Below, in pieces: positions 48,181-59,552 of a DNA stretch of 64,000 nt. The position numbers and the translations under genes are program-made. Position 1 is the stretch's first letter. The number at the start of each line of letters is the position of its first letter. The notes under the pieces are model-generated. The model was given only the letters and a program-made list of their open reading frames with translations, made no database searches and was not told where the DNA came from. The stretch spans positions 45,004,470-45,068,469 of the forward strand of contig OZ022345.1 of assembly GCA_963989245.1 (NCBI GenBank), read 5' to 3'. Source of the stretch: Nansenia antarctica (Eukaryota; Chordata; Actinopteri; Argentiniformes; Microstomatidae).

Positions 48181-48403
48181 AAGTTTTTCTCTATCGCTTT
48201 AACACGTTTAGTCAAAGCATAGCTCATTTTCTCTTAACTCTTAACACAAATCCAAAAACTCACACACAAAAGCCTAACCTTCACAAATCTCTTGCAAAAG
48301 CAAACACTGCATTCAAAATAATGTTATGTCTTCTCAAAATTACATTTTCTGCTCATTGTGTTTGAGGTTCCGATGGTAGTGTTAAAGCCATAGAGAAAAA
48401 CTG
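48181..48403. mobile_element. 223-bp MITE of the CAGTTTTTCTCTATCGC family
   Basis: Left end AAGTTTTTCTCTATCGCTTT (first base changed), right end GTTAAAGCCATAGAGAAAAACTG followed by TA. The interior matches the MITE at 37802-38041 and the left part of the copies at 29031 and 31029. Confidence 0.85.
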
Positions 48404-48707
48404 TATATGTTGTCTTCTTCCTGGAAGAAGCAAACATGCCATGTCAGAATGATTTTTAGTTATTATTGTTTTATTTTACAGAATTGAAGGCACAAGCATA
48501 CATTCACAAGCATACATGCATGTCCAAGGTATGTGTGTGTCGGTGAGTAAGTGCAGGACAGAAAAGGACGATGCAGAAAAACACTGGAACGTGCCTCTAC
48601 TTTAGCAATGTACTGCACCTGTGTTGGAGCCAAGCTTGGTGCCACCATTCAGAAGTCACTAGGAAGGAATCTATTGGGTGGTCAGTAGTTCACTTCATCC
48701 AGTTATA

Positions 48708-49042
48708 CACGCACTGAGAACTTTATTAGAAACACCTGTACACCTTCTCATTCAATCAGGTGATGTAATGGTGTGGGGAACGTTTTCTTGGCACACTTTG
48801 GGCCCGTTAATACCAATCAATAAACGCTTGAATGCCACAGCCTATTTGAGTATTGTTGTGGAATACTGGAAAATCTGTTTTTTTTCCATCATCAAGATTC
48901 AATATGTTTATTTTTACAACATTCCAACATATTTCCAACGTCTTGTGGAATCAGTGCCACAAAGAATTGAGGCTGTTGTGAGAGCAAAGGGAGGCCCCGG
49001 CCAGTAGTAGTATAGTGTTCCTAATAAAGTGTTCAGTGTGTG
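48708..49042. mobile_element. Tc1-derived MITE
   Basis: The left end CACGCACTGAGAACTTTATT (then AGAAACACC) and right end GTGTTCCTAATAAAGTGTTC (then AGTGTGTG) form imperfect inverted repeats flanked by TA. Internal CCAACGTCTTGTGGAATCAG is the end of a Tc1-like transposase gene, also seen at 46980-47000. A deletion derivative. Confidence 0.75.
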
Positions 49043-52000
49043 TATATACCGTATGTTACAATATCAATCATCATTGTTTAATAATGCTTGTTTTAATAAA
49101 ATGTGTTTTGTCACTCTCTTTGACAGCATCATATGAGTAGACAGTGAGTTCCCTTAGCCTCTACCTCTATCTGTTTTTACTTTTTATTTTTTTTATTTGG
49201 AACAACAAATCGTGATTCTGAGTGTTGTGGCAAGCTTTTAGCCTCTCTCTACCCACCCCACCGTCGAGGACTCTTTTATGACCTATCCTCCTCTCCACGG
49301 GTCCATCTGGTACACACTCTCAGACAATTTTGCTGGGAGCATGAGAGAGAGAAATTCTGCAGTGGAGTGACTGACAATTCAGCAGGCTCATATTGCTGAG
49401 GTCCCTCGTCCCTGATTACTAAGCAAGGACATGAAAAGCCCCAGGCCGAAGAAAAATCTCTATCAAAGCCCGGGGAACAAGAAAACAAAACAAGTGGGGT
49501 TTTTAAGTGCTGCCCACTTATTTGAGCCAAAACTGGTTGAAATACAACGTTTGAATAATATTCAATATATATATATTATGGTCCGATGCTCACACACACT
49601 GTTTTGCCCCCTATGTATGCTGAAGTATTAATACAAACATCCAGATAATATTTCTGTTATCCAGTGGGGATTGGATTTCTGTTATTCAATGGGGATAATG
49701 GGTTTTAGTTTGTGATTTTTCTATAATAATTATACAAAATGTACATTTTCACATAAGGCCTCAGGCAAGTGAGAGTAAGCATTACTATTCTCTCCATTAA
49801 CAGGGGGATACAGGCAACTACTAGCTTTTTTGCCACAAGCTTGGCAACAACATACCAGCAAACTATAGGGGAGACAAAATCAATGGAATGGACAAATACT
49901 TTACAGCCAGTCTGGCTTTAAACACTCTGGCCAAGCGTAGTCACATACCCTTTTACAAGCTGAATTGGATGAAACAATGCTGCCAGATTTATACAACAGT
50001 AATTAGATAATGGCCCAAGCATTTAGGAGTCATTTAAATAAACGAGCTAGGCCTAGACATTGTGGCACTTTCAGAAGTATGTTACGTTAGATGCTGTTGT
50101 GGGTTGTGATACTCAAACTATATTTGTACAGTATATTTTATATTCAAACTGAAGGACATAACCGATAGCAGATCCTTTCATAGTCAAGGATAATGCTTAT
50201 AGTGTGACATTCTACGGCATTCACTATAAGACTTTTGAATTATTACCAATATTAGACAGATTGTTTCGTAAATAAAGAGGTCTTAGTAGAACTCTTACGG
50301 CCTTTTATGGACAAAACAAACATGAATTTGGCACCATGAACCTAAAGAGTGATGGGTGTTAAAGTACTATCTATCTGAATTTCTTCTGACCACCACTTCA
50401 TTCTCTCCTCACAGCGAGAGGGGTCAGGCGCTGTGTGGTGCGGACAGTGCAGTGCGTCTGTGATATACAACACGGATGGAGAGACCCCGTGGAAACCTAC
50501 TTATCATTTCCTCAACATCTGCTGCCACAGCAGGTCACTGGCTCCCTGGAAGCTGGCAGGGGCCTCCATGTCTGACGGGGAGATTTAAACCAACAATGTG
50601 ATTAGAGCTGCAGCTAGAGCCTAGCTGTGCCAACAGCACCAGAGGCCCAGGACACACCGAGGCATACTGCTGGCTTTATCACCCTGAGGCTGCACCAGGA
50701 GAGGGGGGGAATGTGACTCATAGGGCCCCTATAGGGCCTGGAAGGAGATGGAACATGGCTACATGCTGCAAGCTGGGGCACGTTGGCACTGGAGAAGCAG
50801 TGAGATAACACAGAGGCCTGAACTATTCTGGAATCTGAGAGCATTTGGATGGTGTACAGATGATTATGTTTACAAGGACAACAAACTTGCCTGTCTGGCA
50901 CAGTGCACAGTGCCTGTGTGTATGTATCTTGAGTAATGGTGCATGGAAATGGCCAGTGCATGACTGAATGGTCAGATGTGTCCACTCTGTGCCCACTGAT
51001 ATATGCTGGTGGGTATGGAGTGTCCCTCCAACCATGCATGTCTGAGCGCATCTGAACAAACAAGGTACATCAACCTCTGTTCCTACACAGCTCTATTCTT
51101 CTTGATCTCTGAGCCCCATATTGACTGATTTTGATTGTAAATCTGTCAACCTAAACTGGTCACAAATCAGGATCAAAAGCACAATGATGCATTGTTAGTG
51201 GACGAATGGAGAACAGGATTGTGGGAGGAACAAAATGAGAGGGTAAATTAATTCTCTCTGAGACATATTATTATTTGATCCTGCTTTATCCTGGGGAAAA
51301 CAATACTCTGTGTCACATCTGCCCAGTCACAAGTCAAGGAATGTGCTAGAACTACACAGCAGCTACCTGAGGCCGGATTCTGTATATCTGGATATATATA
51401 CGATAACGTTGAATGATTTGTTCAATGAATATCCATCTTTAGGGAAGACAGACTCTGTATGTATCTGCTTTTTTATATTAAGTGGATTATCGCTCTTTAG
51501 GACAGAGCACAGGTTTTACAAAGTGTTCGTTCAGTAATAAAACAGATTCATGGACCAGGCCAATGATATCATTTGTTACCTGTGATTTTCAAATCCTTCC
51601 TACAAGGTCAGCATAAAATCCTTCTGACAATAGCCAGAGAAATAACTGTAGGTGAATAGCAAATTCTCATTCCTGGTTTCCACTATTAAGTGTGATGAAA
51701 GTGATCTATAAAGTTTGAGGTCTGTAAGACATTATGCCCGTGTATCATATTGCTTTAATATATGTTGGCAGAAAGGCTGACCATATAGATCCCATCAAAT
51801 TTCACATTCATCTTCATCATGTCTCACACAAATGGCACAATGGTAACAGTGATTGAAGAGGGGATTGTCATTGTACAGTAGTTTCAAGCATGACTACATC
51901 AGCATCTGACTAGCATCTTTCTGTCACCATTTTGTTGTTGTTTTTTTCAGGTTGTAAATCAAATGGACAGGTATTGGTGAATGTGAAATATCCACCATGG

Positions 52001-53030
52001 ATGTAATCCTCTAGAGGGAGGAGTTACATTTGATTGAAAATATCAGAAAGGAGTATAGTTTATCCCTCCTTTTATACTATTCTGAACATTGTCAAAATGC
52101 CATTCATTCATTACCCATCATTCATTCTTTCTAAGTTCAAACATAGAACCACAGTGCAAAACAATCATTTGAAAAAAGGCTCCAACATAGACATGCACTT
52201 ACTCTGATCATTAGACTACCATTATTTACCACACTCCCATTCAACACTTAAACATATTAGATTATTTAACATACAGCATATGGATTATCTAACAACAAAA
52301 CAGTACATCACTGCAATCCTCTTTCATTGGGTAACATTAGCGATATTAGAGACATAGCTTGCCAGGGAATACTCTTCCTCAAGCTCTTCTAATAAAGAGA
52401 TATGCATACTTCAGTGGAGCAGGCTGCGGTATGAGCATGCAGGACCTGTTGTTCATAATGTGAATACGGCTCCTGCTGTTATTGATTCTGTCCGGGAGAT
52501 GAGTCCTCTGGGTTTTTCTGATGTTTATGCAGGAGTATGATGATGCTTGCTAAGTGGAAAAGAGACAATAAATCAATATCCAAGGTGAGGGGAGGGGTAG
52601 GTGAATTTGTGAGCTTGGGTTGGTTGTCAAATTTTTTGTTTCTTTGCCCCTTAAACACTTTCATGGACCAGCTAGCACTCTCCTCAGCACTCTAGAGGAT
52701 GAGAGCACCATATTCCTGTTGAATGTACGGTATTGTCCTTTTGGACAGTATCTTTCAGTGAAACTACAGCAGTTAATAATACAATTACTGTACCATATTG
52801 CTTTCAAGTTCATTATTTCATTCACATGGCAAAGGTTTTTTGACCTCTGAATTGTGGGATGAATTCATAGATTAAAAGGCTAAAATAATAACAAACAAAA
52901 AAACTATATACAGTAGTACAATATATACAGATCAGTTGGTATTCAATCGTGTTGTCATAGATGGAATAGCTATGCTGTGAGGTTCAGTTCTTGTTTTGTG
53001 TGTTTTTGTGTTTCCCTGTCTGAGGTTGAG
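49043..53030. other. Intergenic DNA, no gene seen
   Basis: No protein-like frames, RNA genes or bounded elements recognised. A short (AT)n patch lies near 49563-49576. Confidence 0.45.
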
Positions 53031-53041
53031 ATTGTAGGTTG

Positions 53042-53203
53042 TGGTAACAGGTGTCTATCGTCACATTGGAGAGGTTTGACAAAATGGAGATAGAGCTGTG
53101 TTCTCTCAGCCAGTGGGCAGCGATTGAGGGCTGATTGTGAGGATGTGTACATGTACATTGGTCCCAAGATGATACAACATGCACACTTCTGGATTCTCTC
53201 AAG
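53042..53203 (-). pseudogene. LINE ORF2 C-terminal fragment
   Basis: The minus strand reads LERIQKCACCIILGPMYM, then SALNRCPLAERTQLYLHFVK. This is the conserved C-terminal stretch found after the reverse transcriptase of many non-LTR retrotransposons (LERIQKRACRIILG-like, then the L..RR..L...F.K pattern). Flanking sequence is not recognisable and the reading frame has no catalytic part, so this is a small relic. Confidence 0.65.
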
Positions 53204-54309
53204 TGCAGACATGGATAAAGTGAGTGAGCTTGCATCAATACATGTACAAACCAAGACCAAAGTCAAGTCGAGAGTCAACAAGTAAATTGCTTGTAATAAG
53301 ACATACTAGTTCGATCAACTCAATCTCCCTTTCTTGGTGTGCAATTTGACAGTGAGGATTAGATATGAATAAGATATATGATAGGTCAATGCTCATCAGC
53401 CGGAGATGAGGTGGCTATAGACTTGCAGCATAATCAGTTTGGTTTCATCAAAGACCCCGCTACATTAATCAATTCATCAGACCTACTCTCCACCTTCAAC
53501 GCATCGTTTAGGTTATACAGTAACATTACATTTTTTAAGTCAAAATATAGTAACATGTAGACAGTCGTGCAACTACATCAATTACAGTTAGACATGTGTT
53601 TCAAATGCCTTGGAATGGCCCGGCTTTACATTGCAATACATTAAGAAAAATAAGACTCAGATGACTGCTGATATACAATATGTTGCTTATTCACTCTTAT
53701 TCACCAGTACAAGGACAGCCTCTATTCATGATAACAGGGGGGTGACTGAACATTTGTAACAATATGAAAAATATGAAAACAGGAAGAGCCCACATAATCA
53801 TCATAGCTGAAATCCAGTTTGATATCAGAGGAAAATGCCTGGGATGGATGGAGTGCTCTCTGGAAATGAGCAGTCGGTCCTCCAGTTGCCATGGTGAGGA
53901 AACAGGTGAACACAGAGGGAGAGAGATGGTCATTGTGTGTAAAACTCTGAGGGAGCGAATTACCATTCAGTGTGCAGCAGCGATGGTGTGTTCATCGGAG
54001 GTAATGAATGCACTCGCCCTGTCTGCACACACTGGGAGAATCAGTAATCCCCCATCCTCTTCCACCTTTCATACCCCAGATAAGATGCCTCTTCCTGTTG
54101 ATTGACTTGTTAGGTCGAGGACCATATGAACCCTAAAAATGTGACAGCTTTGCCTTTTAAATCTCTTCGTGTGGGTTAATGGAAATGTGCGCAAACCGCT
54201 CCAAAGGGAGTCTTCTTGCTCTGGAGGAATATCATTCATATTGATGTGACCAATGGATGAACTCTGTTGCATCACGTTAATATCTGACTTAGCTTGAGCA
54301 GAGATGTAC
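53204..54309. other. Intergenic DNA, no gene seen
   Basis: No recognised gene or element. Confidence 0.45.
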
Positions 54310-54392
54310 CAGGGGAGCCACCCCTCCTAAATTTCGTTGTTTGGTACCTGTACTATAGCAATGACAATAAAGACCATTCATTCATTCATACA
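54310..54392 (+). mobile_element. LINE 3' tail with (ATTC)n end
   Basis: CAGGGGAGCCACCCCTCCTA, then AATTTCGTTGTTTGGTACCT and GCAATGACAATAAAGACC with ATTC repeats; the plus-strand counterpart of 2476-2598. Confidence 0.75.
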
Positions 54393-54459
54393 TTCTTTAT
54401 CTAACCCTTAAATTTGAATGAGACCAAAACATTCATTGTGAAATGGAAATAAGCCCCTT

Positions 54460-54465
54460 TTTATT
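54460..54465 (-). promoter_or_regulatory. Candidate distal poly(A) signal of lrp1b
   Basis: AATAAA on the minus strand in an A/T-rich context. It is a candidate only; a second hexamer at 55226-55231 is closer to the stop. Confidence 0.3.
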
Positions 54466-55456
54466 TTATATTGATTTACATTTTATATAAAAGTACTTAC
54501 ATTTAATACAGTTCTTCAAAATACAAGCAGCCAAACAACATACAAATCAAATACAAAATTATAAAATTTGTCTTCCTTTTCTGAAAGTATTTTATGATTC
54601 TCTAAAGTAACCTTGTAGTTGTAGAGTCATGTTAAATCCTTTCCATGTGTACATCCTTATGCCGTATGCTGATACATGAGACCTACAAAAATATGGACGT
54701 CATTTGAGTACAGTATCTGTGACTCTGTTCTCTGAATATTCATGTTGAGCTTCAATCTCTTTGACCCAAGCACAAGTTATATGGTGTACATCTTCAAATA
54801 CAGTACATCTCAATCACCTCAGTAACAGCTTTCATTTGTAGTAGAGCTAATGCAGGATAAAATGACCATCTTAAATCTTTGGCCACTACTGGACTCAATC
54901 CTTAGTGGCCAACTCAAAACATACCAAAAACCATGTACAAAACAAGCCTTACCGCTCAGATATGAACTGATCATGAAATGAGAAATGTTATTGTGAAGAT
55001 TAACAGATTGTTTCTGTGGAACAAAAACTAGGTCCATATATATATACATGTTGTATATATATATATATTGTTCCGAAAATAAATCCAGAACTGCTTTAGT
55101 ATACTGCACCAGCATAACAAGTTCTTGACAAGTTGACCAGAGACATAGTCCAGAAATAGGTACTGTATCTTAACTGTGCAACAGATGATTTCTGGTGTTA
55201 ATAGGGTATTTTGCAAATCAGCAGCTTTATTTGTGACACAGTATATAGTGCTCTAGAACAGATGTTTGACAAACAAACATTAGAAAGCAAACAAACAGAA
55301 ACTGGACATTGAAACAAACCGGTTTCAGCACACAAATGTGGAGGTAATGCTGATGCTAAACCAAACCGAAAGCCTGATAGGAAATAGAAAACTTCCTTTC
55401 TCTTTTATACATTTGTACACTGTCGTAAAAAAAGGAGTAGAAAGTGTAAAGTCAGG
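54460..55456 (-). other. lrp1b: lrp1b 3' untranslated region (probable)
   Basis: AT-rich non-coding sequence directly downstream of the lrp1b stop codon. Candidate AATAAA poly(A) signals on the minus strand lie at 55231-55226 (about 230 bases after the stop) and 54465-54460 (about 1 kb after). The exact 3' end cannot be decided from sequence. A (TA)n patch lies at 55035-55069. Confidence 0.5.
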
Positions 55457-55597
55457 CTATGCGGCGGTTTCACGAATTGTCCCCTCTAGTTTCTTTGGGA
55501 GTAGCTCTCTCCTCTCGTCTATGTTGATGACTGGTTTCCGGCAATTCTGTCCATCAAGGTATATCTTTGCATACACTGGGTTGGAGTAGTTCATGGG
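55457..55597 (-). CDS. lrp1b: LRP1B, last coding exon (cytoplasmic C-terminus)
   Basis: A 141-bp exon, phase 0, from a clear acceptor (TTTTGACTACAG) to a TAG stop. It encodes 46 residues containing NYSNPVYAKIYLDGQNC, then DERRELLPKK and the end GTIRETAA. NPVY is the distal NPxY motif of LRP1-type tails, which binds PTB/PID adaptors, and the ELL resembles a dileucine signal. The ending closely matches the vertebrate LRP1B C-terminus (NPVYAKLYMDGQNC...ERKELLPKK...RETVA as I recall it), which separates it from LRP1. The protein is a very large endocytic receptor of the plasma membrane; this exon is the inner tail. Confidence 0.93.
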   Translation of the reverse strand, partial: PMNYSNPVYAKIYLDGQNCRKPVINIDERRELLPKKLEGTIRETAA

Positions 55598-56129
55598 CTG
55601 TAGTCAAAATAAATAAATACATCAATAAATAACTAAATGTAAAAATACAAATTCAGTTCCATAATTGACAAAGGCACATCGCACCAGCACAGCTATCATG
55701 CATCACAACAAACAATTGACAAGTATCGATAATCAGCTGAAGAGGAACAATCCGTACTCGGTTACCTCTTAGAAATCAAGCAATTGCAAGAGGACAATGA
55801 AGGAATCACTATGTTAAACAACAGAGAAGGTCAATAGAGTATGAATGAAATAACTATTAGTTACTATAACTATTAGTTATTTCATAGGAGCAGGAAATAG
55901 TGAAGGAGATAGCCCATGCACATTAGTCCATGTTATTACATAATACTAGCTAATGCATTATCAAATGAGGCACATATTATTTAGATTTGTTTTACAAAAG
56001 ACTTATTGAAACATAGTGTATGTACAGTATGTATGCTTATACTGAAATTCAATAGCGGATACCATTTTCTCTCTGGTTGGGTACAATAACCTATGTACTG
56101 TAAGTTCAGTTAAGTGTTGGATAATTCAC

Positions 56130-56204
56130 CTGTCCTGGTATAACCTCTTTGGGCACAGCATGTATGCCCAGGTTGCGAGGGTCACTGGACTTCACACACC
56201 AGCC
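56130..56204 (-). CDS. lrp1b: LRP1B, divergent cytoplasmic exon (25 codons)
   Basis: A 75-bp open segment bounded by an acceptor (TGTGTGTTGCAG) and a donor (GTGAAT), phase 0 on both sides. It keeps the frame between the NPSY exon and the last exon. It encodes GWCVKSSDPRNLGIHAVPKE followed by VIPGQ. Mammalian LRP1B has a differently composed insert of about 33 residues at this point, so the residues themselves do not prove homology. The support is the splice signals, the matching phases and position, and the absence of stops in the one frame used. It could be an alternative or lineage-specific exon. Confidence 0.65.
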
Positions 56205-57124
56205 CTGCAACACACAAGTTCTACTACTCTTCACTATGTCACCACTTGTTTTCAGCCAACAAGCATAACCACATATGCAAAGGGATGCATACAGTATTGA
56301 TTAAATCAATGATTTATATTCTTACATTTTCTAATCAAGCTGAAAATCAATCATATATCAAATCAACTGACTCAATGAGACCATTGTCCATATATATTTT
56401 TGGTTATGCTTCTGGTCATCATACATTGTAGTTGCAAACTACTAGTTGCATCATGTGCCTCACACATGGCATGGAACACCCATCCAGTGAGAATAAAGTG
56501 ACATAAGGCATGAGCTAGTTGTAATTCCAGTCACTACATTTCTAATGAAAACAGATCGAGGTGGGGCTGACAATAGCAGATGTCAAAGTTGGCAGGGCAA
56601 GAAGCAATAGAATTAAGCTTGAAGATGTAGCAGGCGAGTTAGATAACAAGATCAGTAAAGCTGTTATGATTTATTTGATTTGCTGAGTGTTAGTGCGGCA
56701 CTGAGACCTATGTAGAAAATAAATCAACTGCAGATAAAACATCCCTGTGGCACAGAGCACCTGCATATATTCATGTCTCCACATACAGTACTGTACAGTA
56801 TCTGATGTTTACTCTCCATCTGCCAATGCAACTACACATGTATACATCAAATTCTATCATGGGTAGAGTGCAAGCCTCCAGGGTGGAATCTAAAGCCACT
56901 TTGCATTAATTAAACTACTAACATTGCTATTATAGCAATAATGATGCATAATCATGCAACCACATGTTCATAGGTACTGTAAGACTAAAGCAAATAGGGT
57001 TAACTACATTATTGATACTGTATGCACCTAGAATAATCTAATCAATCCTAACACACCAATGTTTCTTCATTCATTTGACAGGTTGTTACAAGGCTAATGG
57101 TTCATTCATATTGTGCTTACAAAC

Positions 57125-57275
57125 CTTATGAGGGTCCAGTGTAAAGTTGGGTCGCAGGAGGCTTCCTGCATCGGCATGGTTGTCATGGTCCACCTCATAC
57201 ATGTTGTAGGAAGGGTTACCAATCTCCACATTGATCCCTCCATTGGTCATAGGCTGCCTCTGTACTCGTTTGCCC
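57125..57275 (-). CDS. lrp1b: LRP1B, cytoplasmic exon with proximal NPxY
   Basis: A 151-bp exon, starting with the third base of a codon and ending in phase 0 at a GTTTGT donor; acceptor CTCTTCCTCCCAG. It encodes GKRVQRQPMTNGGINVEIGN then PSYNMYEVDHDNHADAGSLL and RPNFTLDPHK. The NPSY motif and the MTNGGINVEIGNPSYNMYEVD block are nearly the same as the vertebrate LRP1B tail and clearly related to LRP1. NPxY motifs in LRP tails recruit endocytic and signalling adaptors. Confidence 0.95.
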
Positions 57276-57505
57276 CTGGGAGGAAGAGGACAGACAACCC
57301 TCATTATCATGATATAGAACAAGTGTGAGAGAGTGGAAAGAAAAGAAAAACAGGTGCACAAGGGAAGGAGAGTAGCTTCTCCTCTATCAAGGCTGCTCTC
57401 CTTCTCTAACAAGGCTGATCTCTACCTCTTGGTTTCGTTGGGAGACAAAATGTGTTTCCACCTGAGAGCAGCAGCCTTGTGCATGTGGACCGAGGCCTCT
57501 CTTAC

Positions 57506-57596
57506 CTCTGCCTTCGTTTGCAGATGAAAACGCCTGCCACCACCGTTGTGATCAAGATCACCAGCAGGACCAGTGGCACAATGATGGCTATGCTCC
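57506..57596 (-). CDS. lrp1b: LRP1B, transmembrane exon
   Basis: A 91-bp exon between the acceptor TCATTGTGCTTCAG and the donor GTAAGAG. It starts with two bases completing a Gly codon and ends with two bases of an Arg codon. It encodes SIAIIVPLVLLVILITTVVA, then GVFICKRRQ: one hydrophobic helix of about 23 residues followed by a basic stop-transfer cluster (KRRQR across the junction). This is the single membrane span of a type I receptor and matches the LRP1B segment (SIAIIVPLVLLV). Confidence 0.95.
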
Positions 57597-58187
57597 CTGA
57601 AGCACAATGACAACAGCAGAGAGAGGATGGAACTGTTTTACCATTACTGACAGCGTTATCATAGCCTCATACATTATTCTTCCATGTGTAAGGACTTCCA
57701 TGTGTCAGGACATGTGTTCAGTATATTGTCTACAATACAATTTAATGTTGTCATTTACCAATTGGAACAATACAGATAATGGATTGATTGATTGATTGAT
57801 TGATACTGATAAGAGAAAAATTGCAACCAAGCCAAACCAAAGCCGATAATATGTGACGGAAGCTGATGAAATGGTAAACCACTTGCAAACGGCAAAGCCT
57901 CCAAAAAGCTGGTCAAAGTTGTTCCAACCTAAAAGTCAACTTGAAGTTTTTAAGTACCCACTCAACATTTTCGAACAGTTTTACGATAATTAAATCTGTG
58001 TTATTTTGTTAGTAAAATAAGCTTGTTTTTCGTATGTTTTCCTAAGGGCTTGGGGGGGGGGGGGGGGGCTGTCGGAACCATGTTTGGTTTCATTGGGTAT
58101 CATTGGCTATTAAAGTCGATCGAGGTAGGCTGAGCTAGGGAGGGGGGTGAAAAAGGGGGATGAAAACACCAGCATGCTCCAATGTTT

Positions 58188-58457
58188 ACAGTTTGGACTG
58201 TTTACATTATGGACTCACAGGCACTTTCAGCTGCCGGTACGAGGATCAACAGTGGAACATTTATGAGCATGTTCATCGATGAATACATGCATAGGAATAG
58301 CTCAGCTTCGGACTCGGAAGATAGTGAAAACGAGGACAAGATTTCTGATCTGAAACCACAATGCACGATTACTGATCTTGACGAAAACAGTTGGTGTTCT
58401 GACGAGGAGGTGGAAAATGATGTTAGAATTGGAATTGGACTTTATAAGAAGATTTGA
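58188..58457 (+). other. Short acidic open frame in an lrp1b intron, unrecognised
   Basis: A plus-strand frame (ATG at 58188, stop 58455-58457, 89 codons) with an acidic serine-rich stretch SSASDSEDSENEDKISDL and DENSWCSDEEVENDV, then GIGLYKKI. Composition is unlike a chance AT-rich frame and resembles the acidic N-termini of transposon-encoded fish proteins. A GC-rich leader with a 17-base G run (58052-58068) precedes it, and a LINE tail inserted at 58628 truncates the unit. I do not recognise the family. The frame is antisense to lrp1b. Confidence 0.35.
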
Positions 58458-58627
58458 TTGCAATTGCCAGCGGAGATGAAAAGATAATTCTCAGCCAAAA
58501 ATCTCAGTCAAAGACTGAGTTCATGAATTAATCTACGAGACCCGGCTGAATATGGCGTCTTTGTCAGCAGATAACCGTGACATACTTGTTATAGGAACAC
58601 TGCCGACATCGATTTATGGTTTTTATG

Positions 58628-58815
58628 GATTTATGAATGGTCTTTATTGTCATTGCTATAGTACAGGTACCAAACAACGACATTTGGGAAGGGGGGCTCC
58701 CCTGGTGCTAGGAAAGAAAAAAAAACTAAAAAAACAAGAAGGGAAAGGAGCTGTTTTACATAAATAAAGGCTATGTACACTATCCACTATACTATACTGT
58801 ACAGATAAAACACTG
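58628..58815 (-). mobile_element. LINE 3' tail, minus strand, in an lrp1b intron
   Basis: The reverse complement carries CCAGGGGAGCC, CGTTGTTTGGTACCTGTACT and GACAATAAAGACCATTCAT, as at 14424-14676. It also keeps the further upstream TATCCACTATACTATACTG stretch. Confidence 0.75.
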
Positions 58816-58959
58816 TGCTGTACTCTATGCTATGCTATACCTATTCTAACATTTCCTATTTCTCTGCAACCTTATGTACCCTAGGGTTGTCATATTGCAC
58901 ATAGTGTTATTGTACATTCATTAATATTGCCTTTAAATGAATAAATAATTAAATTATGA

Positions 58960-59155
58960 TTATATAATGATTAAATCACTTTGAGCTGCAACGTTTGCAG
59001 GAAAAGTGCTATACAAATAAAGTTATTATTATTATTATTATATCACCATTTGCACTTCTGGTTGAATGCTAAACCTGCATTTCGTTGTATTGTACTTGTA
59101 CTCTGCGATGACAATAAAGTTGAATCTAATGTAATGTAATCTAATCTAATATTCT
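58960..59155 (+). mobile_element. Two LINE tails in series
   Basis: 58975-59040 is an L2-type end (TTTGAGCTGC, GGAAAAGTGCTATACAAATA, then (ATT)n). 59045-59155 is a jockey/CR1/Rex-like end (TTGCACTTCTGGTTGAATGC, TTGTACTCTGCGATGACAAT, AAAGTTGAATC and (TCTAA)n). Together with 58628-58815 they form a cluster of retroelement 3' ends inside the intron. Confidence 0.75.
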
Positions 59156-59475
59156 TTCTTTGCAGAGCAACACGTTGTTGGTGTGGACAGCTTCTCTAGG
59201 CTGTGAAAGTCATTGCTCCCTCACATAATAAGCATCAAACCCCGGACAGATCTGTGCTGGGAGAGCCAGCTGAATAACTACCAGTGTTCCGAAGTGCCAA
59301 ACTGCCGGACGTGGTGAAATCAGCCAAGCTGAAAAAGGAAGCAGGAAGCATGGAAGCAGCAATCTTTACAGAACACAACCATCTAACCATAACTCAAAGG
59401 CTAACTAGATGACAGGCATTAAGGATTGCCTCTGGGTGGGTCATTTGCTTGACAGTTGAAAACTCCTGGACTCAC

Positions 59476-59552
59476 CTCCGCTGGTGTTGTCTGATCGGCT
59501 GCTTTTTGGGGCGGGCCTTTCACATTGTGTGCCTGCCCAATTAGCTGAGCAC
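59476..59552 (-). CDS. lrp1b: LRP1B, exon ending the last EGF repeat and juxtamembrane stalk
   Basis: A 77-bp exon between TGACCTTTTGCAG and a GTGAGTC donor. It starts with the last base of a Lys codon and ends with the first base of a Gly codon. It encodes CSANWAGTQCERPAPKSSRS then DNTSG. The two cysteines (C-x8-C) complete the EGF module begun in the previous exon. ERPAPKSS is the short membrane-proximal stalk, very close to the vertebrate LRP1B sequence as I recall it. Confidence 0.95.
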
